DNA of 64,000 bases from Mytilus californianus (GCF_021869535.1 NW_026262712.1:51318884-51382883); one strand, 5' to 3'; numbered from the stretch's first letter, positions 33,196-45,815 are shown. Notes: a model not told the origin generated them from the letters alone. Program-made: numbers and translations.

Positions 33196-34330
33196 ATCTG
33201 TACATACGAATAACGGTACATCTTCTTCACCTGTGAAAACAAGATACACCATTTATATGTTTTTCAAATCACTTCGAAAACGTATTATCAAAACCCACAC
33301 CTTAAAGTAAGCTATAAACGGCTCCAGTAAGTCAAAATGTGAAAATAATAATAATTGCGAAACCTAAAGGACTAAATCTCACAAATGTGAAATAATAAAC
33401 GAAACAAAAGTAGTAGATAGTAATCAAACACAACAATTGTTATAGGTTCATGGCTTGGGACATACACAAGGAAAGTGGCGCAATTTAACATGTTTGCGAA
33501 TCCTGAACTCCCCTAGACCCACCTGTTACAATAATGTAGCAACACATGATACTAAAAAGCGGTAAAAATCAGATGGATCAGTTCTCATAGACTAAAATGT
33601 ATTCAGTTACAAACGAGTAAATCCATAAAAAACAGTTTTCAAAGGAATAGGATTCAAAATTAGGTTTTCGCTATCTTATAGCAATCCATATGTTCAATAT
33701 CAAATAAGTTCCACCAAATATTTCCTCGGAATAGCCATCCCTTTCCAAAATGACTCAGGTATATTGATGATTACTCTTGTTTATTCATATGTTCATTCAT
33801 GCATCTCAAAAATGTTTCTTTGAAATCTAGTCGTTCAACAATTTTAAGTCTCAGAGCCTTCAAATTTTATGAAAATATGTTTCTATATATTAAAAATGTG
33901 CAACTTCTTTTGTTTGCACTGTTTAATTTGCTCAGTTTTGCGAACGGTGATTCTTAGTTCATTGTCGGTAGTGTTCCTGATCACGTCATACATGTGTTTA
34001 TCTTTTTTAAAGTTAATTAAACCACCCGTGAGACAGTAAATTTTCTGTCCTTTATCGATTTGAAGAATTTAATTACACTAGTATGGCAAACAATTGGACA
34101 ATATTTAACTTTACATAGAGCAAATTGTATACATCATAGGATATAATATATCGTTTTTGTGACAGTTAGTCAACAATTTAAAGGTTACTATATAAACCTT
34201 TAGAATGAATACATGGAGTATTCTACAAATTCAACCTACTCGAGTTGAATAGTATTTCTTTTTTCTTCTTCGATTCATGTATTTTAAGACATTTGAAGAC
34301 TGATATCAATAATATTTTCCGATAAAGGTA
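33196..34330. other. Spacer; no gene seen
   Basis: Diverged copy of 20.76-22.05 kb. It ends where similarity switches to the 5.1-kb block, the junction of two paralogous modules. Confidence 0.5.
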
Positions 34331-34732
34331 GATGTTTCGTCATGATGTGACTTTCATATAATGTGATCCTTATTGTTATAGATTTGAAAATGCTTTTCAA
34401 TTTGCCAGTGTTTAAGCTTAGTAATATATTTTAGATTTGACTAGTGTCTTTTGATAAATGATATATGAGTCGTCCGTCATTCTGTTTATTTAACTCCGTT
34501 TTTTGCACATATCATAGACCTATGAAGGTGTTTAAGTATAGATAAGAATACTACTTGGTCAAGTTTTATGAATATTTAAAGCCCTAAAGTGAGTACATGG
34601 AAAGCCTTGAAAACTATGAAAACTAGAAGGGAAAATACTGATTTTCAATTGGACGAGAAGGGGTGTGTATGTTGTTATCATATATAATATAATCAGGTCA
34701 TGATTATTGTCTATATAGCCGGTAAAGTTATC

Positions 34733-34893
34733 ATATATAATGAACTTTTTATACAAACATTTAAAAAAGTTAAATTTAGTTAATATGTAGAATTTAAATC
34801 GATAGAGTTAATATATATAATGAACTTATTATACAAACATTAAACAAAAGTTACATTTAAGTAAATATGTAGAATTTAAATCGATAGAGTGAG
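34733..34893 (+). repeat. 80-bp tandem duplication
   Basis: ATATATAATGAACTT..AATTTAAATCGATAGAGT occurs twice in a row. The homologous block at about 5376-5450 has it once. Confidence 0.75.
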
Positions 34894-36123
34894 CTTTAAT
34901 TCGTATTATTAAATTTCCGAACACACTATTACTTACCGTCATTGCTATATTAAGAAAATCATAAACATGATCAATAATTTAAATCAGTTAGAACTTATAT
35001 TACTTCCTAGACCGCCATTTTGTAATAGATTACCACAGAAGATTTAATATTGAATACGAAGGTAAGAATACTTTAATACTTTAATACCCTTACGATAGGC
35101 ACAACATTACCAAACTTGTAACACATAGTTTCAGATAATCTGGAGGAATCACGAGACACCGTCATTGAACAAAACAGCCTTTACTGAGTACGTCACTAAG
35201 CTAATATACATTAATTAGTATAGTAACTAGTGTGTGTATAGACCGGATATATTCCAAACATTTTCTCTTAGTCTGTACACTGTACTTAACTTGCCATTAA
35301 ACTTCTTTATCTGTGATCTTATTTACTATGTTCTATTGTCTATGGGTACTGTTAAATATAGGATTTCTTTTACTATGTTAACATGGTTAACTCGTAGATA
35401 CAATGTATCTATCAGTTGAATTTACAAAAAAAGTTATTTAAAAACAGTTTTTGTTTGGATGACGTCGCACTTTGAAGGTACTCGTCCCAAAGCCACCCAA
35501 ATTGGTTGTTACTCAGAATCGTCTACCTATTTTGCATGAAAATCATTTTTGTTTTTATTATCTCTTGAATTTTATGGTTTGTGTTTGCTGCTTTTCTAGA
35601 AGTAAATAATGCATATTACTTTTGATGACGTTTTTCTTTTTCTTTTGATATAACAGCTTTGCAACATCTATTAACCAAAGAACATGAAAGATTGATCTGA
35701 CGTAAAGTTGCCATGTGCTCCACTCAACTCTTTCCACTTTCAACGCTTGGTATGTCGATTTCTTTTCGAAAGTGCTAAGATGGACATGAGATAAACATGC
35801 ACCATCTTCCGATGTCATCTGCGTTTTGATCGACGGCCATTATTTTATTTCATTATGAATCATCTACGTTAATTTTCTAACCAAAAAACCATTTCTAACC
35901 AAAATTAACCCCTCCGTGTTTTAGATAACGCTTCATCATTTGACTAACAACACTATATTTTTGTGCTTCTTTGTTACATATTTGTTTGTTTTTTTAGTGA
36001 TCAAATCATAACCCAATGTTGACTGCTGTAGCCCTAATTTTGACATTTTTACCTTTTATGTCTGTTTAATTGTGTTCACACATCGTTCTCACTATAATGG
36101 AATTTGATGCGACAATCATACAA

Positions 36124-36345
36124 GTGAGAGGTTAAGCTATCTATAAAACCAGGTTCAATTCACCATTTTTTACATAAGAAAATGCCTGTACCAAGTCAGG
36201 AATATGACAGTTGTCATCAATTCGTTTGATGTGTTGGAGCTTTTGATTTTGTCATATGATTATAGACTTTCCGTTTTAAATTTTCCTCGGATGTCAGTAT
36301 TTTTGTGATTTTACTTTTTAATCGGATATTTTTTTTTATACTAGT
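36124..36345 (+). repeat. R6 dispersed repeat
   Basis: Same family as 7630-7850, here directly after the empty R1 target ATACAA (36118-36123). Confidence 0.7.
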
Positions 36346-37170
36346 ACTACTTTCAATGTGATTAGTACCAGATAAATGTACCAACCTAATCCACTTAGAT
36401 ACCATAGCCAAATGGACTTATCTAAGAAGAAAAAAAGAAATAACCGAGAAACTTGTAAATAACCTATCTCGATGTAGGATTTAAACTCGACTCATATTTA
36501 CGCAAATATGTCCTCCAACTCAACCAACAAGTTAACGCGAACTATAACTAAAACCTGATGTCCATGGTAAGCAACACTCCCGGTTTACATTAACACCCAT
36601 CAATCTTTGTTTTTGGACATTTTTGAATTAAGTTTCGTGTTAATATATGCCGTTTTGCCCTCGTCAGGAGAATTTTCGGCCAAAAACGTTCATTTCTATT
36701 AACCGGAAAACATTTTAAGGACATTAAAAATAACTAATAAACTTAAAACGAATGACATGATAAAAATGTTTTATTAAGTTGGAACATTAAATCAAGGTAC
36801 ACAATAGTTCAACCCGTTCATAAATGACGAAATCATTAAAAAAAACTAATCAGGCAAAGTGGAATTTATATGAATTTATTTTTTTTGTTTACTAAAGATC
36901 TTGTATGGTTCATATAGTGAGTAACGTTGCAGCGTATTTTTGACTTTCCAAATGTTTTGGCTTGAGCGCTTTGGACACACGAAATAAATAAAGTAAGTAT
37001 TATGCTGAACAGTAGAATTGGATAGTTAAACACTTATTACTTCATTGTAAAAATCTCTTTCATATTATGCAAATTTGCCTCTTTTTCTTCTTCAGAATAC
37101 TAGTATCGGACTGAAAATGTGTTAACGAAATAACGAGACAGACGCATATTGGAAAGACTGCTTAGAAAGA

Positions 37171-37178
37171 TATAAAAG
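37171..37178 (+). promoter_or_regulatory. Candidate TATA box of the group B gene
   Basis: TATAAAAG lies 98 bp before the ATG at 37269 and is conserved at 8669 and 46645. Functional status is not shown. Confidence 0.4.
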
Positions 37179-37207
37179 GCATGCGCAAAGGTTCACTGAT
37201 GATTTAA

Positions 37208-37448
37208 TGCACCACATAAAGTCATGGTACCTCATCTTGACCGTGATCTAATTTATTCTTGTTTCAAAATGAGTAACTGCGATGTCCATATCGACCAAAG
37301 GACCATTCTCTACTGCACCTAACATGATAAGATCATCTGTAAATTATGTCTTCCCGACACCCATAAAAAATGCAAATCCATCATTTCTATAGATCAAGCA
37401 GCAAAAGGCGTCAACAATGGGACTGCTTTAGAGGATATAAAGAGTAGA
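37208..37448 (+). pseudogene. Disrupted B-box 2 lead of the group B gene
   Basis: Homologous to 8705-8971. From the ATG at 37269 the frame reads the start of B-box 2, then meets TAA at 37320-37322 where the intact fragment has CAA (codon 18, Gln to stop). Just upstream, a net 34-bp deletion relative to 8724-8758 removes the TTTATAG acceptor-like end and puts the ATG at 37208 out of frame. After the stop the frame remains open and joins the 422-codon frame at 37449 without a shift. The B-box therefore cannot be made as one piece with the rest, unless the stop is bypassed by splicing or readthrough. Confidence 0.8.
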
Positions 37449-38717
37449 ATGGAGTATTTGAGCAAAATGTTCAACGAACTGATGAAATGTCAAACAAATA
37501 ATGCAGTAATCTTTGACAAACAAAGAGATGATATCTTGGAAAAGAATCATACCGGTAAACAGCTGATCAACAATGATCTTGATGAAATCAAAGACGAATT
37601 GAATAAACAGTACCAAACAACCAAACAAAAGATGGAAGAGGCAAAACGAAATACACAGAAAAGGCACCAGTCAGTGCAGACATGGATACACGAATTATCT
37701 TATGTAGAAAGCCTTAGTAATGAGGTTAATTTATTTCAGACAATCAAAGTACTGGACAAGAAAATTCACAAGGAGGAAACCGATATTTGTAATCAGGGAA
37801 AGCATTACAAAATAGAATTCAACCCAATTGGCAAAAAAAATCTCCCCATTGTATTTCAATTGATGGGAAAGATTTCCGTTACAGAAGAACAAATGCACAT
37901 AGTCGAGGTACATCACAATTTACAAGTACATGTACCTAAATCAAAGGATGACGACTATCAACGAACTCATTCGTTTCTTACATCAGTATTTGGATTAGAT
38001 ATTGAAATTGAGAAATGCTGTTTTATTTCTGAAGAAAGACTTCTCTTGTTTGGCGGCACAACACCTCATATCTTTGTATGTGGATATGATGGGACTGTTG
38101 TATGCACGGTAGAATTAGAGCATAAACCAAAGGATGTCGCCATCATAGACAGTAAACAGGCCATAATTACTTTAATGTCAAAAGGGTTCCAAATCTTAGA
38201 CCTAATATCATTTACCTTAGGAAAATGTATCAAGGCTAGTAAAAATGGATGTTCGGGTGTGACAAGTAGAAATGGACAGATATGGACGCACGATGTTTTC
38301 CGAACTATCGATCAGATTGATATAAGTGGTAATATACTACGTAGTATAACAACAAAAGATTGTATAAATAATATTGTCATAGATAACAATGGCAATCTCT
38401 ACTATAATCAATTTCCTCACGAATACAATGACGTATACCGTATGACATGCGATGGACACGTGGGTATATTCTTTGGTCATTCAGACCTCCGCCGTCCGTG
38501 GGCCATCGATGTAGATGACAAGGGTAATGTTTATGTAGCTGGTATGATGTCTAACAATATACACAGAATATCATCGGATGGAAAGGATCATCAAATCATA
38601 TTGACAGAGAATGATGGGATAGATTATCCTAGGGATTTAAATTACAACAGGGACACAAGACAACTCCTTGTTGTCAACGATCATATGAAAAGGGTTGACA
38701 TATATAGTTTACCTTAG
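37449..38717 (+). CDS. Group B TRIM-like protein, coiled coil + NHL-like propeller (422 aa from this Met)
   Basis: Open from the first in-frame ATG after the nonsense codon. Residues about 1-90 form a charged coiled coil (FDKQRDDILEK, EIKDELNKQYQTTKQKMEEA), followed by a linker and then NHL-like blades with GIDVDDK-type motifs (here AIDVDDKGNVYVAG) to DIYSLP. It is 131 residues shorter than group E because the B-boxes are lost. A product starting here would have no zinc-binding domain; it could still oligomerise through the coiled coil. The propeller frame is undamaged and matches the copy at the left edge, with mixed silent and replacement changes. It may be a recent pseudogene or a shortened functional protein; I cannot decide. 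AATAAA is at 38832-38837. Confidence 0.7.
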   Translation: MEYLSKMFNELMKCQTNNAVIFDKQRDDILEKNHTGKQLINNDLDEIKDELNKQYQTTKQKMEEAKRNTQKRHQSVQTWIHELSYVESLSNEVNLFQTIKVLDKKIHKEETDICNQGKHYKIEFNPIGKKNLPIVFQLMGKISVTEEQMHIVEVHHNLQVHVPKSKDDDYQRTHSFLTSVFGLDIEIEKCCFISEERLLLFGGTTPHIFVCGYDGTVVCTVELEHKPKDVAIIDSKQAIITLMSKGFQILDLISFTLGKCIKASKNGCSGVTSRNGQIWTHDVFRTIDQIDISGNILRSITTKDCINNIVIDNNGNLYYNQFPHEYNDVYRMTCDGHVGIFFGHSDLRRPWAIDVDDKGNVYVAGMMSNNIHRISSDGKDHQIILTENDGIDYPRDLNYNRDTRQLLVVNDHMKRVDIYSLP

Positions 38718-38831
38718 GATATGTGTGATGTATAATACATTTTTGTGAATGGTATTAGATTATTTATATTCAGTTATATGGAAAAGACGTTTTAACACGA
38801 GAAAGATGTTACTGAAAGCAACAACTGTATT

Positions 38832-38837
38832 AATAAA
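38832..38837 (+). promoter_or_regulatory. Poly(A) signal AATAAA
   Basis: It lies 115 nt past the stop at 38717, at the same spacing as in the unit-1 copy. Confidence 0.55.
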
Positions 38838-38925
38838 AGCATAAATGGTTAATTCTTTGTTAACGTTAAGTAATAATTGTTAAAAAGTATTGATTGTAAC
38901 TTTTTGTTAATTCATCGTTTTTATA

Positions 38926-39480
38926 AAAGAGAGGCGAAAGATACCAAAGGAACAAACAAACTGACAACTCCGTGGCTTAAAAAATAAAAAGACAAACAGA
39001 CAAACAGACAAACAATAGTACACAAAACACAACATAGAAAACCAAAGACTGAGCAACACGAACCCCACCAAAAACATGTGCTCCGGAAGGGTAAGCAGAT
39101 CCTGCTCCACATGTGGCACCTGTCGTGTTGCTCATGTTAGGACATACCCGGTAATAAGTCTAATTCGGTAGGTCACATTCGTGAAAAGGGGACCGGATTG
39201 TAGTTACGACAGTAGGAACATATCCGATATCATCTGTGAAACGTATATTCCATAACGGTCAACCAACTCGTGATGACGTCTGTAAAACTTACGAAGGGAT
39301 GATTTCAACTTCACCACTTGGTTTAATATCTTCCCTGTGAGCAGCAACCCTCTATCAAGGAAATCATGATAGAAAATACAAGCCCTGAAATATCGTATAA
39401 ACTGGGAGATATATACTCCGTATGCAGGCGCTGTTGGAATGTTGCTACATAGAAATGAAAAGTTCACAATTGGGAAGCGG
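38926..39480 (+). repeat. R1 dispersed repeat, long copy (unit 2)
   Basis: Close copy of 1291-1845 with a few substitutions and a 6-bp indel near 39157 (GTCTAATTCGG against unit 1's shorter form). Confidence 0.8.
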
Positions 39481-41045
39481 AAAGCTTTATTTTTCAGTGA
39501 GTAGAAGACCTGAATGCTTCATATGTTATATGCAGATACCTTATGTTATGAAGTTTCCCTCTGTCATATGTCCATTGTCCTTTACCCCATTTTCATGGTT
39601 CAGCCACTGCTGGAAAAAAATTGTAGTTTTTTGGTCGTGTGAACTTCTTATTTATTATGAGTAAAATGATAACCATCTTTTGGTATATGTGTTCCTTGCA
39701 AGGTCTACATGGCCGTCAGATACGGTTTACCGGACCTGGACCTCATATCATGGATGAGTGATTAAGGTTAAGTTTTTGTGGTTAAGCCTATATCTTAGAT
39801 ACTATAGCAAAAGGTCAATTATATTAAGTGTATTAAATGATTGATCAAGCAGCAGGTTTCAACTTACCTTGACCTCTTTTTCATGGTTCATTGGACAACG
39901 TTTAGTTTTTGTCGAGCCTGCGACTTCTGTCGCAGAAAGCTCGACATAGGGATAGTGATCCTGCGGCGGCGTTAACTAACTTCTTAAAAGCTTAATATTT
40001 CAGAAGGTAGAAGACCTGGATGCTTCATACTTTGTATATAGATGCTTTATGATATGAAGTTTCCGTCTGTCATATGTTCATTGGCCTTGGCCTCATTTTT
40101 ATGGTTCAGTGACTACTTGAAAAAAAGTTAAGATTTTTTGTAATGTTAATTTCTCTCTTATTATGAATAATAGGATAACTGTATTTGGTATGTGCGAACC
40201 TTGCAAGGTCCTCATGCCTGTCAGACAGTTTTCACTTGACCTCGACCTCATTTCATGGATCAGTGAACAAGGTTAAGTTTTCGTGGTAAAGTCCATATAT
40301 TTTGTGTATGGAATGATTGTAAGCCGTATAAGTCTGTCTGGCAGGTATCATCTGAACTTGACCTCATTTTCATGGTTCATTGGTCAATGTTCAGTATTCC
40401 TGGTTAACTTTGTTTCTTAGATACTATAAGCAATAGGTCAACTATATTCGATGCATGGAATGATTTTGAATTGTACATGTCTGTCTGGCAAGGTTCATCT
40501 GACCTTGACCTCATTTTCATGGTACATTGGTCAATATAGAATTTGCATGATTTGGTCTGTTTCTTTTTTACTACTGTGGATTCATTAATATTCGTTGGAT
40601 ACAAATTTTCGTGGATTTTGTGGGTACAGGGGGATCCACGAATTTAAATGATCAAAGAAATGCAAATTGTCTAAAGGAATGTATGCAGACTTTGCCAAAA
40701 CCACGAAATTAAATATCCACGAATATGCCAGCTTTCCTTAATCCACGAAAATTGGTACCCACGAAAATAAATGAATCCACAGTATATTTTATACTATAGG
40801 CAATAGGTCATCTATATTCGGTGTATGGAATGATTGTATTAAAGGTGTTCATGTATTTCAGCCTTGGTTTAGCTGCCCTTGACCTCATTTTCTTGGATTA
40901 TAAATGTTAATGTGATACTTGTAGTAAAACTTTATAATTTAGGACTATCAACATAAAATCAATGGTCAGTATAGTGGGCGAGATTTTTCAGCGTGTGCAC
41001 TCTTGTTGTTGTTTGGTCTATTTCTTACATACTGTAAGCAATAGG
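39481..41045 (+). repeat. R3 tandem-unit repeat (unit 2), interrupted by a MITE
   Basis: Copy of 1846-3195 with the hairpin at 39911-39945. It is longer because of the 209-bp MITE at 40574-40782. Confidence 0.75.
40574..40782. mobile_element. MITE, 209 bp, TA target duplication (Tc1/mariner-like)
   Basis: The termini are CTGTGGATTCATT and AATGAATCCACAG, with imperfect inverted similarity continuing for about 45 bp (TTCGT-GG-TAC-AATTTTCGTGGATT). TA flanks both ends (40572-40573, 40783-40784). Unit 1 shows the clean empty site, TATACTATATTTTATAC near 2937, with one TA. No transposase is encoded, so it was moved in trans. The terminal sequence resembles a MITE abundant in bivalves. It inserted after the 37.6-kb duplication. 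Confidence 0.93.
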
Positions 41046-41082
41046 GCCATCATATTCAATGTATTGAATGATATATAAAAAT

Positions 41083-41454
41083 AAGAAAATGTGATATGAT
41101 TGCCAATAAGACATCTCTCCACCAGAGACTAAATAACATAGAAGTTAACAACTATAGGTCACCGTACGGCCTTCAACAATGAGCAAAACCCATACCGCAT
41201 AGTCGGCTATAAAAGGCCCCGAAATGACAAAATGTAAAATAAATCAAACGAGAAAACTTATGGCCTGATTTATGTACAAAACAATGAACGAAATACAAAT
41301 ATGATATACAGCAACAAATGACAACCACTAAATTACATGCTCCTGACTTGGGACAGGCACATATAGAATGTGGCGGGGTTAAACTAGTTTGCTGGCGCCA
41401 AACCCCTCCCCCTAACCTGGGACAGTGGTGTAACAGTACAACATAAGAACACAC
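41083..41454 (+). repeat. R2 dispersed repeat (unit 2)
   Basis: Close copy of 3231-3602. Confidence 0.8.
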
Positions 41455-42965
41455 TATACAAATATGTTAAAAGACAATAATTGTTTTATATACTGAATTA
41501 AACTAATTGAAGAATGAATTCCATTATTGGAAAATAATAAAACTTGATAGACCAAAAGTGCCAAAATTTGACTCACGAAAATTTAAGCACGTCTCATTTT
41601 GGTAAACTACCAAAATATCTAAACCAAAAATATCTATTTTCAGTAATACTCGAAAGAGATCTTTCTTGATTACAAACTTGAGGTTCTCTTTGATAAAATT
41701 ATCGACTATAAGTTGGAGGATTTTAACTTCCAGGCTACATTAAAGCGAAGGGATCTATATTACAGCTTTAGATAAATTTTCAGAAAGAAAACGTTAGAGA
41801 TCATTAAAGTGCAAGTTATATAGGTGCTTTCCTTTCAGGTCAGGACACAATCGTCTTGAAAGGGTGTTCGAAAACAAAAACAAAAAAATGAGTCCTATCT
41901 CATTCCACATAAGGGTGAAGGTGGCAGCAGCGTGATGGTGACGGTGATGGAATTGTAGTGATGGTGTTGACGATAGAATAGTAGTCACTGTGGTGGTTGG
42001 CGACATCTGCTGCTTAGGAACATGACATTTTAGCTACTGTTACTCTTGTCATGAGGTTGAGGGATCATTCGTGATCTCTATCTAAAATTATAGAAGTTAT
42101 GGCTTCGTTTGTGTCTGTAAGCTTTGATTTCTATAGTTCATTCCATGTTTTTTGTCTTCTGTATATGGTTGATTTTGTAGTCCAATTGATTGCCCTTTTC
42201 CGGAAAATGTTGACACAATGGATGAAAATAGAGTGCTTTGTTGTGGAAAGACTCCTGACATTTTGGCAAGCCGTTGAGGAATTTAATCCCTTTTTTTTAT
42301 ATCAAAAATCATTTATTAATATTAAAATGTATTTTTCAACGGCTTGCCATATGACAAGACGAATTCGGAATTGCCTTCGCAGTTTGGGTTGGGGTAGTGG
42401 AGGTTGACTAATGCAGACTTTTTATGCATTCTGAAATTTCTTTTCACATAAAATGTGTACAAACATTTGTACAGAAAAACAAACCCGATAGATGTAGTCT
42501 ATTCTATTAATCGTTGTCAACAAAAACACATTGTATTGTGTATAAAGTTACGTTGCTATGTGAATTTTATATGTGTCGTAAAAAAAGTTTTGTTTGGACG
42601 AGAGACAACATAAAATTATGTATATTGAAGAGAGATTAATATTTTTATGTGATTCTATTTAAAAGTGTTTCAAGATCCATGGAATAAATTGGTCTACATG
42701 GTTTAGAATATATAGTTCTAGGAATGTAGGATAATAAATACGTGTTTAAGAAAATGTACTTAAAACAAACATGAGGAACATAGATAAATCCTGAGCAGAT
42801 TTATAGAGTTTTATGCGAAACGTGAAATCGTTAAATTTTTCTTTCTTTACTATTGGATATAATTCATGATAAGCGTTTCAGTCTTCCTTGAAGCTTTACT
42901 TTGAATGTAAAAAAAATTACATCATTTTCGCCTCGTTGATTGAAAATAATGTTTCCCATAAAATA
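41455..42965. other. Gene-free spacer (unit 2)
   Basis: Copy of 3603-5115, including the inverted repeat at 42265-42348. The open frame at 42099-42407 is longer than in unit 1 only because one stop is substituted, so it is not a gene. Confidence 0.55.
42265..42348 (+). repeat. 13-bp inverted repeat (unit 2)
   Basis: GGCAAGCCGTTGA at 42265-42277 and its reverse complement at 42336-42348. Both arms are unchanged from unit 1. Confidence 0.7.
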
Positions 42966-44460
42966 TGGATGTTTGGTCATGATGTGACTGTCACATTATG
43001 CGATCCTTACTGATAAAGATTGGAAATGCTTTTCAATTGGCCAGTGGTAAAGCTTAGTAATATATTTTAGATTTAACAAGTTTCTTTTGATAAATGATAT
43101 ATGGGGTATCCGTAATTCTGTTTATTGAACCCCGTTTTTTGCACATATCATAGACTTATTAAGGTGTTTAATCATATAATCACGCCCTGATTATTACGGC
43201 CTCGCGAGTATAGTTAATATATATAATGAACATTTTATACAAACCTTAGTTAAAAGTTAAATTTAGTTATGTAGAATTTGAATCGGTAGAGTGAGCATTC
43301 GTGTTAAAATACCCGTACACAATATTATTCAACGTCATTGCTATATTAGGAAAATGATAAACATGATCAATAATTTAAATCAGTTAGAACTTATATTACT
43401 TCCTAGACCGCGATTTTGTAATAAATTACTACAGAATATTTGATATTGATTACGAAGGTAAGAATACTTTATACCCTATCGATTGGCACACCATTACCAA
43501 ACTTGTAACACGTGGTTTCAGAGAATCTGGAGGGATCACGAATCACCGTTGTTGCACAAAACAGCCTTTACTGAAGTACGTCACTAAGCTAATACATGTT
43601 AATAAGTAAAGTTACTTCAGTGTAAATGACCGGAGATATTCCCAACATTTTCTCCTAGTCCGTACACTGTACTGAACTTGCCATTAAACTTATTTACCAT
43701 ATGATCTTATTTACTACGTTCTACTGGGTACTGTTCAATCATTGGATGTCGTATGTTAACTCGTAGATATCTAATGCTGGCTCATTGTCGACTGTGGATA
43801 TAAATCAAGTTTGGGTTCGGTTCGAGTTACAGTTTGACTTCGAGTTGAACCGTTATAGTTAAGAGTTTGAGTTAATCATGTATTCAAGTTAAATATCGAG
43901 TTGGATTTTAAAGACGTATTCGAGTCACACAGTTCCATGTTTACTTCGGATTGCAATTTAAAATCGAATTACACATTGTGTTAAATCTGGGACTAATAAA
44001 TATATTGGTCCTAGGTTTTAGTAAAACTTAAAAGGAAAAACGAGAAAAAAAAGTATAATAATGAATTTGTACATGAAAAGAGAGGAGGAAGATCCCAACG
44101 GATTTGCCCATTTTATGGAAGCAAGGTATTTTCACTTGCCTAACTAAACAGTTTTCTGTTTCTGTCATGACGTTTTTAATTCAAAAGGTCGGGAGTGATA
44201 TTATAAGGTGCGCTGGAAGGTTAAATGAACCATACTTCGATAGCGACAATATTATTCCCAAATGGTCAGATTCCATTTAAAAAATATGGTGAAGGCCATA
44301 ATATATTTGATTGGTAATTGTTTACGCATGGTGTTTATAAATCTATAAATCCACGAGAATATATTCTTTTTCGTAATAACATTTAAGTATAAAATGATAA
44401 AAAAAAAGCAACATGATCACAAAGGAACAAAAAATATAACGGAAAAAAACTTCTTAGTGA

Positions 44461-44648
44461 CAGCATAAAGGATATAGGAAGATGTGGTATGAGTGCCAAT
44501 GAGACAACTCTCCATCCAAGTTACAAATCCAAGTGACAGCATAAAGGAGTATGTATACCTTATATAATAGTATTATACTTTAATATCTGTAAAGGAAATT
44601 TCCAACAAACTAAGATGCAAATAGAATTTTTACTCTAGCCCCCTTTAA
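44461..44648 (+). mobile_element. ~188-bp insertion specific to unit 2, containing an R2-like fragment
   Basis: Unit 1 reads TTAGTGAAAAGAACC where unit 2 has TTAGTGA, about 188 bp, then AAGAACC. The insert contains GATGTGGTATGAGTGCCAAT, an R2 start. The 17-bp AGTGACAGCATAAAGGA occurs at 44456-44472 and again at 44532-44548. It could equally be a deletion in unit 1. Confidence 0.7.
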
Positions 44649-45343
44649 AAAAGAACCAAAACAGTTGAATCTACAGAAATTCAGTAGACAATTATAATTA
44701 TTTTGTTGTTTGGTTGTTGCACTTCTCAGAAGGTACTCGTCTCATAACCACTCAAATTGGTTGTTACTCAGAATCTACTATCTATTTTACATGAAAATCA
44801 TTTTTATTTTTATTGTCTTTTGAATTTTATGGCTTGGGTTTGCTGCTTTTCTAGACGGAAAGAATACATATGACTTTTGATGATGTTTTTTCCTTCTTTT
44901 ATTATAAAATATATCAACAATGAACGTGAATGATTGATCTGACTTAAAATTGTCATGTGCTCCACTCAACCCTTTCTCTTTCTTGGTATATCAATTTCTT
45001 TTTTATATAGTGATAAGATGAATATGAGATAAACATGCACCATCTTCCGATGTCATCTGCGGTTTGATCGACGGCCATTATTTTATTTCATTATGAATCA
45101 TCTACGTCAACTTTATAACCAAAATTAACCCCTCAGTTTTTAGATAACGCTTAATCATTTGACTAACAACACTACATTTTTGCGCTTCTTTGTTACATAT
45201 TTGTTTGTTTTTATAGTGATTAAGATTATAACCCAATGTTGACTGTTGTAGCCCTATTTTTGACATTTTTACCTTTTATGTCTGTTTAATTGTGTTCACA
45301 CATCGTTGTCACTATAATGGAATTTGATGCGACAATCATACAA

Positions 45344-45627
45344 AAGAGGGACGAAAGATACCAGAGGGACAATCAAACTCATAGATCGAAAACAAACTGA
45401 CAACGCCATGGTCAAAAATAAAAAGACAAACAGATAAATAATAGTACAGAAGACACAACATAGAAAACTAAAGACTAAGCAACACCAACCCCACCAAAAA
45501 CTGGGGGTGATCTCAGGTGCTCCGGAAGGGTAAGCAGATCCTGCTCCACATGTGGCACCCGATGTGTTGCTTATGTTATTACAAATCCGGTAAATAGTCA
45601 AATTCGGTAGGTCACATTCGTGAAAAG
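45344..45627 (+). mobile_element. R1 element with target duplication (unit 2)
   Basis: Same insertion as 7340-7623, with ATACAA at 45338-45343 and 45628-45633. Confidence 0.85.
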
Positions 45628-45633
45628 ATACAA

Positions 45634-45815
45634 GTGAGAGGTTTAGCTATCTATAAAACCAGGTTCAATTCACCATTTTATACATAAGAAAATGCCTGTA
45701 CAAAGTCAGACATATGACAGTTGTCATCCATTCGTTTGATGTGTTGGAGCTTTTTGAATTTTCCTCGGATGTCAGTATTGATTTTACTTTTTAATCGGAT
45801 ATTTTTTTTATACTA
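45634..45815 (+). repeat. R6 dispersed repeat (unit 2)
   Basis: Copy of 7630-7850 with an internal deletion near 45752. Confidence 0.65.

Larger units (their letters stand above)
34331..37170. other. Upstream block of the group B gene; no gene
   Basis: Diverged copy of 5.12-8.66 kb without the R1 insertion and without most of 5.95-6.70 kb. It contains an 80-bp tandem duplication (34733-34893) and an R6 repeat (36124-36345). Confidence 0.55.
1..37635 (+). repeat. Large tandem duplication, unit 1 (~37.6 kb)
   Basis: The window opens inside a group B gene. Its first base corresponds to 37636, and co-linear matching sequence then continues to the right edge. The period is therefore 37,635 bp at the left end. 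The offset changes along the alignment because of indels: about 37,850 near 3-4 kb, 37,976 near 8.7-9.5 kb, 37,924 near 15 kb and about 41,770 after 16 kb, where a local duplication adds 3,873 bp. Unit 1 holds the end of one group B gene, one B-box fragment, one intact E gene, one relic and one E pseudogene. The duplication is direct sequence observation; its extent outside the window is unknown. Confidence 0.93.
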
